64,000 nt of DNA from Rossellomorea vietnamensis (GTDB lineage: Bacteria > Bacillota > Bacilli > Bacillales > Bacillaceae_B), in the NCBI RefSeq assembly GCF_025398035.1, contig NZ_CP104558.1, positions 1,922,001 through 1,986,000 of the forward strand, written 5' to 3'. Below are positions 16,959-24,169 of the stretch, in pieces. Made by a program: the position numbers and the translations under genes. The notes beneath the pieces are model-generated. The model made no database searches, was not told where the DNA came from, and was given only the letters and a program-made list of their open reading frames with translations. Numbering within the stretch: position 1 is the first letter of the stretch; the number at the start of each line of letters is the position of its first letter.

Positions 16959-17468
16959 TCAAATGAAACGGTAATACCTCAATGATCGATAGTCCTCGTC
17001 TTCCTTATTCCCATAGCCATCTTGCTCACGCTCAAACACAAACCCTCTCGCTTCGTAAAAAGGAATCCCTTTCTCATTCCCTTTTTGCACAGACACCCAC
17101 TGCTTCCCTGCATGGAATTCTTCCTTCTGCTGCTGGGTGATGGCCTCTAACAAGAGTGTCCCGATTCCTTCATTTCGCCTGGTTGGATCCAGGTATAAGA
17201 CATACAGTTCTCCCTCGTTATCACCAATCATCCCACCTCCACCAGCGCCAATGACTTCACCTTTATCAATTGCGACAAAGTATCCACCCCACTCCCGGTT
17301 CGATGTGGTCACTTCTTTTAATATCCGTTCTTCGTTATAAAATTCTTCTATCACTCTCTCAATATATTCTTTCGCATATATCTCCCGGTAAGTTGCCCAA
17401 TTCCCATCCGAACAGACTTTTCTTATCCCTTTAACATGATCCTCGTTTGCTTTCAGGATATGTATCAT
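16959..17468 (-). CDS. GNAT-family N-acetyltransferase
   Basis: 169 aa. Acetyl-CoA motif LDPTRRNEGIGTLLLEAITQ followed by GNEKGIPFYEARGFVFE. Start ATG 17468 (MIHILKANEDHVKGI) has AAGGAGG upstream; the longer frame overlaps the neighbouring gene and is unlikely. It lies 16 nt downstream of a membrane-anchored protein gene, so the two are probably co-transcribed. Substrate unknown. Confidence 0.9.
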   Translation of the reverse strand: MIHILKANEDHVKGIRKVCSDGNWATYREIYAKEYIERVIEEFYNEERILKEVTTSNREWGGYFVAIDKGEVIGAGGGGMIGDNEGELYVLYLDPTRRNEGIGTLLLEAITQQQKEEFHAGKQWVSVQKGNEKGIPFYEARGFVFEREQDGYGNKEDEDYRSLRYYRFI

Positions 17469-17484
17469 GAGCCATCCTCCTTTT

Positions 17485-17877
17485 TCACTTTGATAATAGC
17501 TGTACGATTGTATCCGTTTGTTTCTGATTGATTTTGTAATAATATTCACTACGATTACTCGAAATCAACGTTTCATTTGTATCGAAGCCTTCGTGAAGGT
17601 ATAAAATTTCATCCGTCTCTTTATATTCCAATCTAATTTTGTATGTAGGCTCTACGGCGAGTTTATAATGCACATTGGTTATTTTATTCGATCGATTAAG
17701 GATTCCCGTGACGGTTGAGATGACTTCATGGTCGGTAACCTTTTCAGCATCGTCAAATGTTCGATCGTATTCTTGTATGGTCATACTTTTCACGCCGAAA
17801 AAACCGTTGTATAACACGGAATAACTTATCCATCCAAATACAAAGACAAAAAGAACAGTCAGTATGATTCTTTTCAT
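17485..17877 (-). CDS. Membrane-anchored protein, unknown
   Basis: 130 aa with a single N-terminal membrane anchor (IILTVLFVFVFGWISYSVLY) and an extracellular domain that includes EVISTVTGILNRSNKITN and IRLEYKETDEILYLHEGF. GAAGGAGGGGG precedes ATG 17877; the longer frame is not needed. The mix of short beta strands recalls small Bacillus surface proteins, but I cannot name the family. Probable operon with the following GNAT. Confidence 0.65.
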   Translation of the reverse strand: MKRIILTVLFVFVFGWISYSVLYNGFFGVKSMTIQEYDRTFDDAEKVTDHEVISTVTGILNRSNKITNVHYKLAVEPTYKIRLEYKETDEILYLHEGFDTNETLISSNRSEYYYKINQKQTDTIVQLLSK

Positions 17878-17896
17878 TGTTCCCCCTCCTTCTATT

Positions 17897-18034
17897 GGTG
17901 AACTAAAGCCTGCTATCACCTACGTTGGGGCCGAAGAATGGTATTCGCTCCCCGGAGAGGAGTATCACTTGCATGATGTCCGGGATCATGAAGTTGTGCA
18001 TAAGATGCTTGTTGCTGTGTTGGAACGACCTTAA
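17897..18034 (+). pseudogene. 3' remnant of an unrecognised gene
   Basis: An open frame of 45 codons without a start ends at 18034. It reads like ordinary coding sequence (TYVGAEEWYSLPGEEYHLHD, then VHKMLVAVLERP) and stops 4 nt before a full dispersed repeat, the usual position of a real gene end. Its 5' part is missing and it overlaps the RBS region of the divergent gene. The family is not recognised. Confidence 0.4.
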
Positions 18035-18038
18035 AGAA

Positions 18039-18114
18039 GAAGCACGGGGACGGTTCCCGTGCTTCTTCTTCGATCTTCAAATGAAACGAAGCAACAGAAC
18101 CGTCCCCCTGCTTC
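18039..18114. repeat. Dispersed inverted-repeat element, full copy
   Basis: Lies between the gene remnant and the VOC gene; the right arm touches the VOC stop codon (TAG-AAGCAGGGGG on the minus strand). Confidence 0.92.
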
Positions 18115-18494
18115 TACTTCATCTCCATCACTGCAAAATAATTTTCTTCATGGTCGGCAAAGTTGAATACTCTGCCCCCGGGCATGTCGACGATTTCCCC
18201 TACTTTGACTTTTTTATTGGATAAACCAGTATAGAGCTCATAAAATCGATCAGTGAAAAACATTAAAGAAGGGGTACCCAGATTCAAGCCAGGTGACATT
18301 TTGGCCACCAATTCTTTGTTGTGAAGGATGATGCTCGTTTCAGCATCCTTCGTCGGGGCCACTTCAATCCATCGCATTCCCTGACCGTTATCTTCCTCGG
18401 CCTTCACTGTGAACCCTACTGTTTCCGTCCAAAATTGGACTGCCTCATCCTGGTTATTGACGTATAACATAATTTGACCGACTTTCGTGATCAT
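18114..18494 (-). CDS. VOC-family (glyoxalase/bleomycin resistance) protein
   Basis: 126 aa: ITKVGQIMLYVNNQDEAVQF, WTETVGFTVKAEE, and a closing strand NFADHEENYFAVMEMK, the repeated beta-alpha-beta-beta-beta pattern of VOC proteins. Metal-ligand positions are not all conserved, so binding rather than catalysis is possible. The next gene upstream (SRPBCC) is 27 nt away, so they probably share a transcript. The stop codon abuts a dispersed repeat. Confidence 0.85.
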   Translation of the reverse strand: MITKVGQIMLYVNNQDEAVQFWTETVGFTVKAEEDNGQGMRWIEVAPTKDAETSIILHNKELVAKMSPGLNLGTPSLMFFTDRFYELYTGLSNKKVKVGEIVDMPGGRVFNFADHEENYFAVMEMK

Positions 18495-18521
18495 TCATTC
18501 TCCACTCCTCAACATCATGTA

Positions 18522-19040
18522 TTAATTTAGCTTTTGCAGGGCTTCTTCCAGCCGATCCCACGTTTCCGTGATACCCTGTTCCATTCCCATATCCAGGACG
18601 GTCTTGAGGGCTTCTGCAGAAGAGTATACAGAACGATTGACCAACTTCGTCTTACCGTCCATTTCAAAGAACTCCAACGTCACTTCCGTTGCCGGCATGT
18701 CTTCGTTCGTCTGACCTTCCGCATCCGAGAACACATCGACATAGACGATCTTCTCCGGTTCAATGATTTCTTTATACATCCCTTTTCCCCAGGATTCCAT
18801 CCCGAAGAATTGTCCCTGACCCCGGTCCGCGCACTTCATGCAGTAATGCCACACTCCGCCCGGCCGGAAATCCATATGGCACACAGGAAGCTCCCAGCCT
18901 CTTGGTCCCCACCAATTTTGAAGATGCTCGGGCTCTTTGAACATACTGAATACCAGGTCACGCGGTGCATCGAAGATCCTCTCCAGCACAAGTACCCGGT
19001 CATCCTCCACTCTTGAAAGCATTTGATTGCTGTTAGACAT
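18522..19040 (-). CDS. SRPBCC/AHSA1-domain protein
   Basis: 172 aa: VLERIFDAPRDLVFSMFKEP, HLQNWWGPRGWELPVCHMDF, RPGGVWHYCMKCADRG and a C-terminal helix MGMEQGITETWDRLEEAL. This is the AHSA1-type START-like fold with a hydrophobic ligand cavity. Bacterial members are often encoded with VOC proteins, as here. No enzymatic function can be assigned. Confidence 0.9.
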   Translation of the reverse strand: MSNSNQMLSRVEDDRVLVLERIFDAPRDLVFSMFKEPEHLQNWWGPRGWELPVCHMDFRPGGVWHYCMKCADRGQGQFFGMESWGKGMYKEIIEPEKIVYVDVFSDAEGQTNEDMPATEVTLEFFEMDGKTKLVNRSVYSSAEALKTVLDMGMEQGITETWDRLEEALQKLN

Positions 19041-19158
19041 GTCGTTTCCTCCCCAGGTTCTAAATGAGATGAAAATACGTATGTAATGACATGATGGCCT
19101 TTATGCAAAAAAAGCAGCTCTTTGTACTATTCTTCAGAAAAACCTTAATTCCTTCTGG

Positions 19159-19230
19159 AGAAGCAAAGGGACGGTTCTCGTGCTTCCTTTTCAGTTAAAA
19201 AAGAAGCAGCAGAACCGTCCCCATGCTTCT
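19159..19230. repeat. Dispersed inverted-repeat element, full copy
   Basis: GAAGCAAAGGGACGGTTCTC... and GAAGCAGCAGAACCGTCCCC.... With the copy at 19418 it flanks a 43-codon gene. Confidence 0.92.
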
Positions 19231-19285
19231 CCCACATTCATTATCCCCGTGAAAATGGAGCATATTATCCATAGGAGGTGATATG

Positions 19286-19417
19286 ATGGCCGACAAAAAG
19301 AAAACACCCAAAGAATACAGCCCATCCGAAAAGAAATACGACCGACACAACGAAAACGCCAGAGCAGCAGCCTCTCTGAAATCCGAAGCCCCAAGGATCA
19401 GTACAGATAACCTTTGA
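19286..19417 (+). CDS. Small hydrophilic protein, 43 aa
   Basis: Short frame MADKKKTPKEYSPSEKKYDR... ending RISTDNL, highly charged and probably disordered. A near-perfect AGGAGGTGAT precedes two ATGs; ATG 19286 has the better spacing (7 nt). The stop overlaps the start of a repeat element, as for most bona fide genes here. Family unknown; small lysine-rich proteins of this kind are often stress- or spore-associated (general knowledge, not shown here). Confidence 0.6.
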   Translation: MADKKKTPKEYSPSEKKYDRHNENARAAASLKSEAPRISTDNL

Positions 19418-19488
19418 GGAAGCAAAGGGACGGTTCTCGTGCTTCTTTTTCGGATAGAAAAGAAGCAGCAGAACCGTCCCCATGCTTT
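19418..19488. repeat. Dispersed inverted-repeat element, full copy
   Basis: Directly adjoins the stop of the 43-aa gene; the right arm ends ATGCTTTTA, slightly degraded. Confidence 0.9.
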
Positions 19489-19503
19489 TACCCATGCTTT
19501 TAT

Positions 19504-19932
19504 TTAGAAAACCAATTCAATTCCCACTGTTAATAACAAGAGTAATAGACCATATCCGAAACTCGTTTCCAATACTGTATAGGTACATTCACGTTTATTC
19601 TCAACATACTTCCATTCCATGTAGGCTTTCAAGAATGAACCGCTGATGAGAAGGAGCAGCATGTAAGAGTAAGGATTTTGATACCAATGCTCATAATCAA
19701 AAATAACATCTATAATGACACATGAGAACAAGGCGCTCAACATGATTTTCCTGTGTGATGTATCCGCTTTTTCATGGTGTTCATTAATGATATTAATGAT
19801 ATTAATGATATCATGGGAAAATATTTTCCGTTTGCCCACACCGAGCCAGCTGCTTATCCCTTGGTGGAATGTGTACATCAGCAAAAGGTAGATCATCAAG
19901 ATGAGCATGATTTTTAAGAAGAAGAATCCCAT
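19504..19932 (-). CDS. DUF4181-like membrane protein
   Basis: 142 aa with about four hydrophobic segments and a cytosolic HEKADTSHRKIML motif resembling the NESHRKVDKWVRR of the next gene, so the two are paralogues. An insertion-like IINIINIIN comes from three perfect 9-bp repeats (19783-19809). DUF4181 is my best guess from topology and the motif; function unknown. The start sits directly after AAGGGGGAGGAGG. Confidence 0.65.
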   Translation of the reverse strand: MGFFFLKIMLILMIYLLLMYTFHQGISSWLGVGKRKIFSHDIINIINIINEHHEKADTSHRKIMLSALFSCVIIDVIFDYEHWYQNPYSYMLLLLISGSFLKAYMEWKYVENKRECTYTVLETSFGYGLLLLLLTVGIELVF

Positions 19933-19985
19933 CCTCCTCCCCCTTTCCGTAAAAAATTTTTTGGGGAGATGTCCACTGCAGAAAA

Positions 19986-20014
19986 GGAAGCAGCAGAACC
20001 GTCCCCATGCTTCT
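19986..20014. repeat. Dispersed repeat, half copy
   Basis: GGAAGCAGCAGAACC then GTCCCCATGCTTCTT, ending on the stop of the following minus-strand gene (TAA-GAAGCATGGGG). Confidence 0.85.
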
Positions 20015-20418
20015 TAAAAAGAACCAAGCACCCCCAACTGCAACACAACCACTACGGCTGTCAACACCATGAACCATTCTGTTACTGTTAAAATCGCCTG
20101 CTTCGGGACTTCACTATATCTATACTCAAAGAATGCTTTCATACCATAGTCGAGCATGGAGGTAAAAATCAAACCCACTATCAATAAGTAATTAAAGGCA
20201 TCATTGTTAATCTGAACCAGTATGATTATAGCTAAGCTGAGCCCGGTCAAACGCCTCACCCATTTGTCCACTTTACGATGCGACTCATTAATATAGTTAT
20301 TAGAAAAGAATTCCTTCTGTACTTTCTCGATCTTCAACGTTCTACGTAAAATAAATTTAACAAATGAGATAAGGGCAAACACCACCAACGCAACCAAGAC
20401 AAACTTCAACCAGAACAT
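20014..20418 (-). CDS. DUF4181-like membrane protein
   Basis: 134 aa with four membrane segments (about 4-22, 58-75, 79-93, 110-130) and the conserved NESHRKVDKWVRRLT motif. Paralogue of the 142-aa neighbour at 19504, probably an old tandem duplication. RBS AGGGGGTG precedes the ATG. Function unknown. Confidence 0.68.
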   Translation of the reverse strand: MFWLKFVLVALVVFALISFVKFILRRTLKIEKVQKEFFSNNYINESHRKVDKWVRRLTGLSLAIIILVQINNDAFNYLLIVGLIFTSMLDYGMKAFFEYRYSEVPKQAILTVTEWFMVLTAVVVVLQLGVLGSF

Positions 20419-20611
20419 TCAGCACCCCCTGTTCATCTATTTGACGATTTTCAAATCATGAAAGTTTCAAGGACTATCCTCTTAATTAGAATATATATCC
20501 ATAATAAGTAAATCTTATCATACATAATAAAGGAAACGTCATTTACTTATTAATATGGGAGGGATAGGATTGGAGTAAGGTTACATTTCACTCAAATAAG
20601 GGGGAAATACA

Positions 20612-20974
20612 ATGATCCTAGGTCTACACCACGTCCAAATCACGATTCCAAAAGGCTCTGAGAACGAAGGGAAAGACTTCTATTGCCGTCTTCTTGGCTT
20701 ACCTGAAATGGAAAAACCCGACTCCCTAAAAGGTCGGGGCGGGTTTTGGCTAAAAGTCGGGGACAGAGATGTTCACGTCGGCACGGAAGATGGGGTCGAC
20801 CGTTCCAAGACGAAAGCGCACTTGGCTTATCAGGTCGATGATATCTCCACTTGGAGAAATGTGCTAGAGAAACATAACATTCAAATCCTTGAAGGAATCC
20901 CGATACCCGGATTCGAACGTTTCGAGTTCAGGGATCCATTTGGGAATCGGGTGGAAATGATTCAAGCGGTTTAG
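20612..20974 (+). CDS. VOC-family (glyoxalase-like) protein
   Basis: 120 aa: ILGLHHVQITIPKGSENEGK, FYCRLLGLPEMEKPDSLKGR, DVHVGTEDG, LAYQVDDIS and RFEFRDPFGNRVEMIQ. His, Glu/Asp and FRDPFGNRVE positions match the common VOC pattern (lactoylglutathione-lyase-like), so a metal site is plausible. AAGGGGG precedes the ATG. Single gene; its TAG stop forms the first bases of a dispersed repeat. Confidence 0.9.
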   Translation: MILGLHHVQITIPKGSENEGKDFYCRLLGLPEMEKPDSLKGRGGFWLKVGDRDVHVGTEDGVDRSKTKAHLAYQVDDISTWRNVLEKHNIQILEGIPIPGFERFEFRDPFGNRVEMIQAV

Positions 20975-21044
20975 AAGCACGGGGACGGTTCTCGTGCTTC
21001 TTTTTCAAATCAAATGGAAGCAGCAGAACCGTCCCCATGCTTCC
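20974..21044. repeat. Dispersed inverted-repeat element inside two gene ends
   Basis: The left arm touches the VOC stop. The right arm encodes the last codons of the convergent HAAS protein (KHGDGSAAS), whose TGA lies in the spacer. Confidence 0.92.
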
Positions 21045-22023
21045 AGGCTTTTTTAAATCCGTCATAGCTGTTGATCACCGCTGCGACGAGTAACGCAACG
21101 GATATGGTCAGGTACAGCCACTGGAAGTTGAAGGAGCCGTTGAATAGTTCCTGGATTCGATCGATAAATCCAGGATTCAGCAAGTCCATATTTCTGAACA
21201 TAAACATAAAGGCTAGAACGGGAATGAATTGGTAGACTGCATTCACGATCGCAAGCTTCTTGGTCCATACCCCCGCTTTCCACTTTTTAAGGAGCAGGTG
21301 AAGTTCCAGGGCGATCAGGAACACGACCAACGGCCAATATCCGATGAGTACATCACCGTTGAAAAAAGGAGTGAATATTCTTCCGCTGTCCGTCTTTTCA
21401 TACATACCGACGATACTTGAGGCTTTAAAGTAACAGGTTGCCCAGATGATCGTCCAAGCCAAGCCTCCGAAAATCTCAAACTTGGAAATTCGTTTTTCTT
21501 TCGGAATATAGGGGATGTCTTTCAAGTCATGGGGCGTCCACTCTTTCCCTTTCATGGTGATGGGAAGCTGACTGTCCGTTGAAACGGTCCGCTCGATGAC
21601 GGCAAATGTGAGGGTCAGCCAAAAGAATACCTGCATGGCTGTTCCGATTGCCTCGCCCAGCCCATTTCCTACAATCGACAAGAGGACCTCGATGGGATTT
21701 GATTCCCCTGAATAGCTCAAAACAGATGAAACGGCCAACACGATGAACGTGATCCCGACGGAAAGCGGGAGAATGATCTTTAGTAGCGTTAAATATAGAT
21801 CATAATATCTCGGCCCGATCAGATGCATCGGCCTGTCTTGATAATTCGAAGCCAGCACCGCCGGATTTCCTAGTGAAGTTAGGACCTCTCTCACATCCTC
21901 TTCTGTGTAATCGTCCGGCAGCATGTCTTCAATCGTCGATTTCAATTCCAAGGCAATATCGTCCCGGTTCTTCTCCGGAAGCCTTCTCATCACTTCTTGA
22001 ATATAGAGTTCAACAAGCTTCAT
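21010..22023 (-). CDS. HAAS-domain membrane protein partnered with PadR
   Basis: 337 aa. Residues 1-70 form the HAAS signalling domain (LVELYIQEVMRRLPEKNRDD, DYTEEDVREVLTSLGNPAVL), followed by about six membrane helices. HAAS proteins are characteristically encoded with PadR repressors, as here with an ATGA overlap. The final residues KHGDGSAASI are encoded by the dispersed repeat, so the native C-terminus was replaced. Role: probably a membrane sensor or permease controlled by the PadR protein. Confidence 0.85.
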   Translation of the reverse strand: MKLVELYIQEVMRRLPEKNRDDIALELKSTIEDMLPDDYTEEDVREVLTSLGNPAVLASNYQDRPMHLIGPRYYDLYLTLLKIILPLSVGITFIVLAVSSVLSYSGESNPIEVLLSIVGNGLGEAIGTAMQVFFWLTLTFAVIERTVSTDSQLPITMKGKEWTPHDLKDIPYIPKEKRISKFEIFGGLAWTIIWATCYFKASSIVGMYEKTDSGRIFTPFFNGDVLIGYWPLVVFLIALELHLLLKKWKAGVWTKKLAIVNAVYQFIPVLAFMFMFRNMDLLNPGFIDRIQELFNGSFNFQWLYLTISVALLVAAVINSYDGFKKAWKHGDGSAASI

Positions 22024-22361
22024 CCTTCCTCATCCCCTTTTAATAGAATGGCCAATTCCCCAGACATCTTTTCCCATTCGGTCTGTAATTGCACGAGAAT
22101 CTCAATGCCGTATTCGCTCAGCACATAATATCTCCTCGGCCTGCTTTCCGTCCGGTCCCAGCTGCTTGTGACCAGTTCCTGTTTCTCCAACCGGCGCAGC
22201 AGTGGATACAGCGTACTCTGCTCCATCGAAATTCCGCTTTTCTCCAATAATTGAACGAGTGAGTATCCATATTGCGGTGTCCGCAATTGACTCAATACGG
22301 CCAGGGTCAACGTCCCCCTCCGCAATTCGGTCGTCAACGATGTCAGCAGTGACTTATCCAT
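22020..22361 (-). CDS. PadR-family transcriptional repressor
   Basis: 113 aa: TLAVLSQLRTPQYGYSLVQL, STLYPLLRRLEKQELV and the wing ESRPRRYYVLSEYG, all typical of PadR. It lies upstream of and overlaps the HAAS gene. AGAGGTGA precedes the ATG. Two TGTATCrTACA palindromes upstream probably mediate autorepression. Such pairs respond to cell-envelope or lipid-related stress in some Bacilli. Confidence 0.93.
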   Translation of the reverse strand: MDKSLLTSLTTELRRGTLTLAVLSQLRTPQYGYSLVQLLEKSGISMEQSTLYPLLRRLEKQELVTSSWDRTESRPRRYYVLSEYGIEILVQLQTEWEKMSGELAILLKGDEEG

Positions 22362-22389
22362 ACGTTCACCTCTTTGATTAAAAATACTG

Positions 22390-22428
22390 TGTATCGTACA
22401 CTATATGCTTTATACTATGTATCATACA
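22390..22428. promoter_or_regulatory. Two PadR-type operators
   Basis: TGTATCGTACACTAT and TGTATCATACACTAT recur 28 bp apart just upstream of the PadR gene. The second contains the perfect palindrome TGTAT-C-ATACA, of the type bound by PadR proteins. Confidence 0.65.
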
Positions 22429-22464
22429 CTATGGACGTGCAAAAAAGAAAGATGTTTTTTTCAC

Positions 22465-22539
22465 GGAAGCATGGGAAGCATGGGGACGGTTCTCGTGCTT
22501 CCTTTTCGGTTAGAAAAGAAGCAGCAGGTCCGTCCCTCA
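22465..22539. repeat. Dispersed inverted-repeat element, hybrid A/B copy
   Basis: The left tip is duplicated (GGAAGCATGGGAAGCATGGG). The right arm starts GAAGCAGCA but ends in the type-B sequence GGTCCGTCCCTC, linking the two repeat families. Confidence 0.88.
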
Positions 22540-22570
22540 CCAATTCCCACTATTTCCCGTCTCCCTTTTT

Positions 22571-22595
22571 GTTTTATTTGTATTCCAATGGGTTA
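22571..22595 (+). promoter_or_regulatory. Sigma-B-type promoter for the CsbD gene
   Basis: GTTTTA, 13-bp spacer, GGGTTA, close to the sigma-B consensus GTTTAA-N12-15-GGGTAT and about 45 nt before the CsbD start. CsbD genes are known sigma-B targets. Confidence 0.6.
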
Positions 22596-22638
22596 TTGAA
22601 TAATAGGAAATAAAACTATAGAAATGAGGTAGTGAAAA

Positions 22639-22821
22639 ATGAGAGAAAATCATGATCAAACAAGTGGAAAGCAAAAACAGGTTAAAGGAGATTTGAAGAA
22701 AGGCTTAGGAAAACTGACAAACGACGATTCTATGATTGCAGAAGGCGAACGCGACAAGGATAAAGGGAAGATGCAAGAAAAAGTTGGAGATGTGAAGGAA
22801 ACTGTCAAGAAGAATTGGTAA
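22639..22821 (+). CDS. CsbD-like stress protein
   Basis: 60 aa, very hydrophilic: DQTSGKQKQVKGDLKKGLGK, LTNDDSMIAEGERDKDKGKM and KVGDVKETVKKNW match the CsbD family. In Bacillus subtilis csbD is a sigma-B general stress gene of unknown biochemical role. A sigma-B-like promoter upstream supports the same control here. GAGGT lies before the ATG. Confidence 0.93.
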   Translation: MRENHDQTSGKQKQVKGDLKKGLGKLTNDDSMIAEGERDKDKGKMQEKVGDVKETVKKNW

Positions 22822-22830
22822 CTGTAAACG

Positions 22831-22902
22831 GGAAGCACGGGGACGGTTCTCGTGCTTCTCTTTCATGTCAAAAAGAAGCAGTAGAACCGTCCCCATGCTT
22901 CC
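22831..22902. repeat. Dispersed inverted-repeat element, full copy
   Basis: Sits between CsbD and the convergent adenosine deaminase; the right arm abuts the deaminase stop (TAG-GAAGCATGGGG on the minus strand). Confidence 0.92.
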
Positions 22903-23894
22903 TACAAATACCTCCTCAACCCAGCCTTCACCTCATCACTCGCAAAAGCAGCTTCGACACTGTTCATGTAAATCGCCCGATAATCCTCTTCATTCATCGC
23001 AAATTCACCCCAGACAAGTTCACATTCCTTCGTCATCGTCGTATCCGATACGGTTCTATTGTCCGTATTGATGGTGATCTTAATTCCGTCCCGGTGAAAA
23101 TCGTACAGTGGGTGATCACGGAACTCCTCCACAGCTTTCGTTTGGACATTACTGGTCGGGCAGATTTCAAGGACGATCCCCTTCTCTTTTACAACCTGAT
23201 AGGCCTCAGGACAGTCTGTTATGTAAACACCGTGCCCGATTCGTTCGGCCCCGAGCCATTCAACCGCCTCGAGAACATTTCTACCGATTCCCGTTTCACC
23301 GGCGTGAATCGTAACTCTGTAGCCATATTCTCTTGCGAGGGCAATCGGTTCAATGAATTCCCTGCAGAATCCTTCCTCTTCGGACGCACATAAATCAATT
23401 GCGACGACTCCTTTTCCGAGGAAGTTCTTCCCCTTTTCCACGACCTCAAAGGCACTTTCCGGAGACATCGTCCTCATGCAACATAGAATGATATTTCCTT
23501 TGATATCAAATTGTTCTTCCGCCTCTTTCATGCCCTCGATCACACTTTCAATGATCTCTTCGACCGATAATCCCTTCCGTGTGTGGAGCAACGGGGCGAA
23601 CCGGACCTCCATGTATTTCACGTTTTCACCCGATGCATCTTCATACAGCTCAAAGGTGATTCTCTTCAAATTTTCTTTCGACTGCATCACGTCATTGGGA
23701 ATCGAGAATTTCTCCAAGTATTCATCCAATGATTCACAGTCCAATGGGGCAATGAGTTCTCCTCTCATCTCTTCCCTATCAAATGAAGGGATATGGATCC
23801 CGTCCTTCTTTGCTAAATCAATGATCGTTTCAGGTCTTACACTCCCATCCAAGTGGCAGTGTAGTTCAATTTTAGGCATTTTTGAATAATTCAT
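22902..23894 (-). CDS. add: Adenosine deaminase
   Basis: 330 aa with the metal and catalytic motifs of the family: IELHCHLDGSVRPETI (two His ligands), TIHAGETG (His and Glu), ERIGHGVYIT and ITINTDNRTVSDT (Asp ligand). It hydrolyses adenosine to inosine and ammonia in the cytosol; an adenine-using relative cannot be fully excluded. ATG 23894 follows GAGGAGG; the TTG five codons earlier is rejected. The leader carries an adenine-type purine riboswitch with terminator, so expression should rise with adenine. Confidence 0.93.
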   Translation of the reverse strand: MNYSKMPKIELHCHLDGSVRPETIIDLAKKDGIHIPSFDREEMRGELIAPLDCESLDEYLEKFSIPNDVMQSKENLKRITFELYEDASGENVKYMEVRFAPLLHTRKGLSVEEIIESVIEGMKEAEEQFDIKGNIILCCMRTMSPESAFEVVEKGKNFLGKGVVAIDLCASEEEGFCREFIEPIALAREYGYRVTIHAGETGIGRNVLEAVEWLGAERIGHGVYITDCPEAYQVVKEKGIVLEICPTSNVQTKAVEEFRDHPLYDFHRDGIKITINTDNRTVSDTTMTKECELVWGEFAMNEEDYRAIYMNSVEAAFASDEVKAGLRRYL

Positions 23895-23918
23895 GGTGGA
23901 CCTCCTCAAATTTTCTAT

Positions 23919-23980
23919 AAAAAAAATCCTGATTACGAAGAAAATACACCGAACGGTACCTTCTTCGTAATCAGGATTTT
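23919..23980 (-). terminator. Riboswitch expression-platform terminator
   Basis: Minus strand: AATCCTGATTACGAAGAA pairs with TTCTTCGTAATCAGGATT, followed by T8. Its 5' strand contains the aptamer P1 3' strand, so ligand-bound aptamer and terminator are mutually exclusive (an ON switch). Confidence 0.9.
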
Positions 23981-24028
23981 CTGGTTCCTGGTAGAGACCT
24001 CCAAACCATATTATTGGAGTTATACGAA
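23964..24028 (-). ncRNA. Adenine-sensing purine riboswitch aptamer
   Basis: Minus strand: P1 TTCGTA/TACGAA, J1/2 and P2 core ATAACTCC...ATATGGTTTGGAG, then GTCTCTACC and P3 CAGGAACC, as in purine riboswitches. The specificity base in the 3' junction (CTGATTACG) is T, not C, which in this class means adenine rather than guanine. Vibrio vulnificus add is controlled the same way. Confidence 0.92.
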
Positions 24029-24084
24029 TGTGAAAATCGTATTTGGTTTTTTATAACGATAATAAAATTTTCGGGGAAAGTCAA

Positions 24085-24169
24085 GGGAAGCGGGGGGGAA
24101 GCGGGGGGACGGTTCTCGTGCTTCCTTTTTAGGTCGGGATGGAAGCAGAAGAACCGTCCCTATGCTTCC
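24085..24169. repeat. Dispersed inverted-repeat element, full copy
   Basis: Tip duplicated as GGGAAGCGGGGG. The right arm encodes the end of the quinone reductase (VEA and TAG). Confidence 0.9.

Noticed and set aside
17925-18224. 99-codon plus-strand frame
   Set aside because: Out of frame with the gene remnant, runs through a repeat and into the VOC gene on the other strand.
22405-22599. Frames reading SMGTVLVLP or KHGDGSRAS in many places
   Set aside because: They are translations of the dispersed repeat in different frames, not genes.
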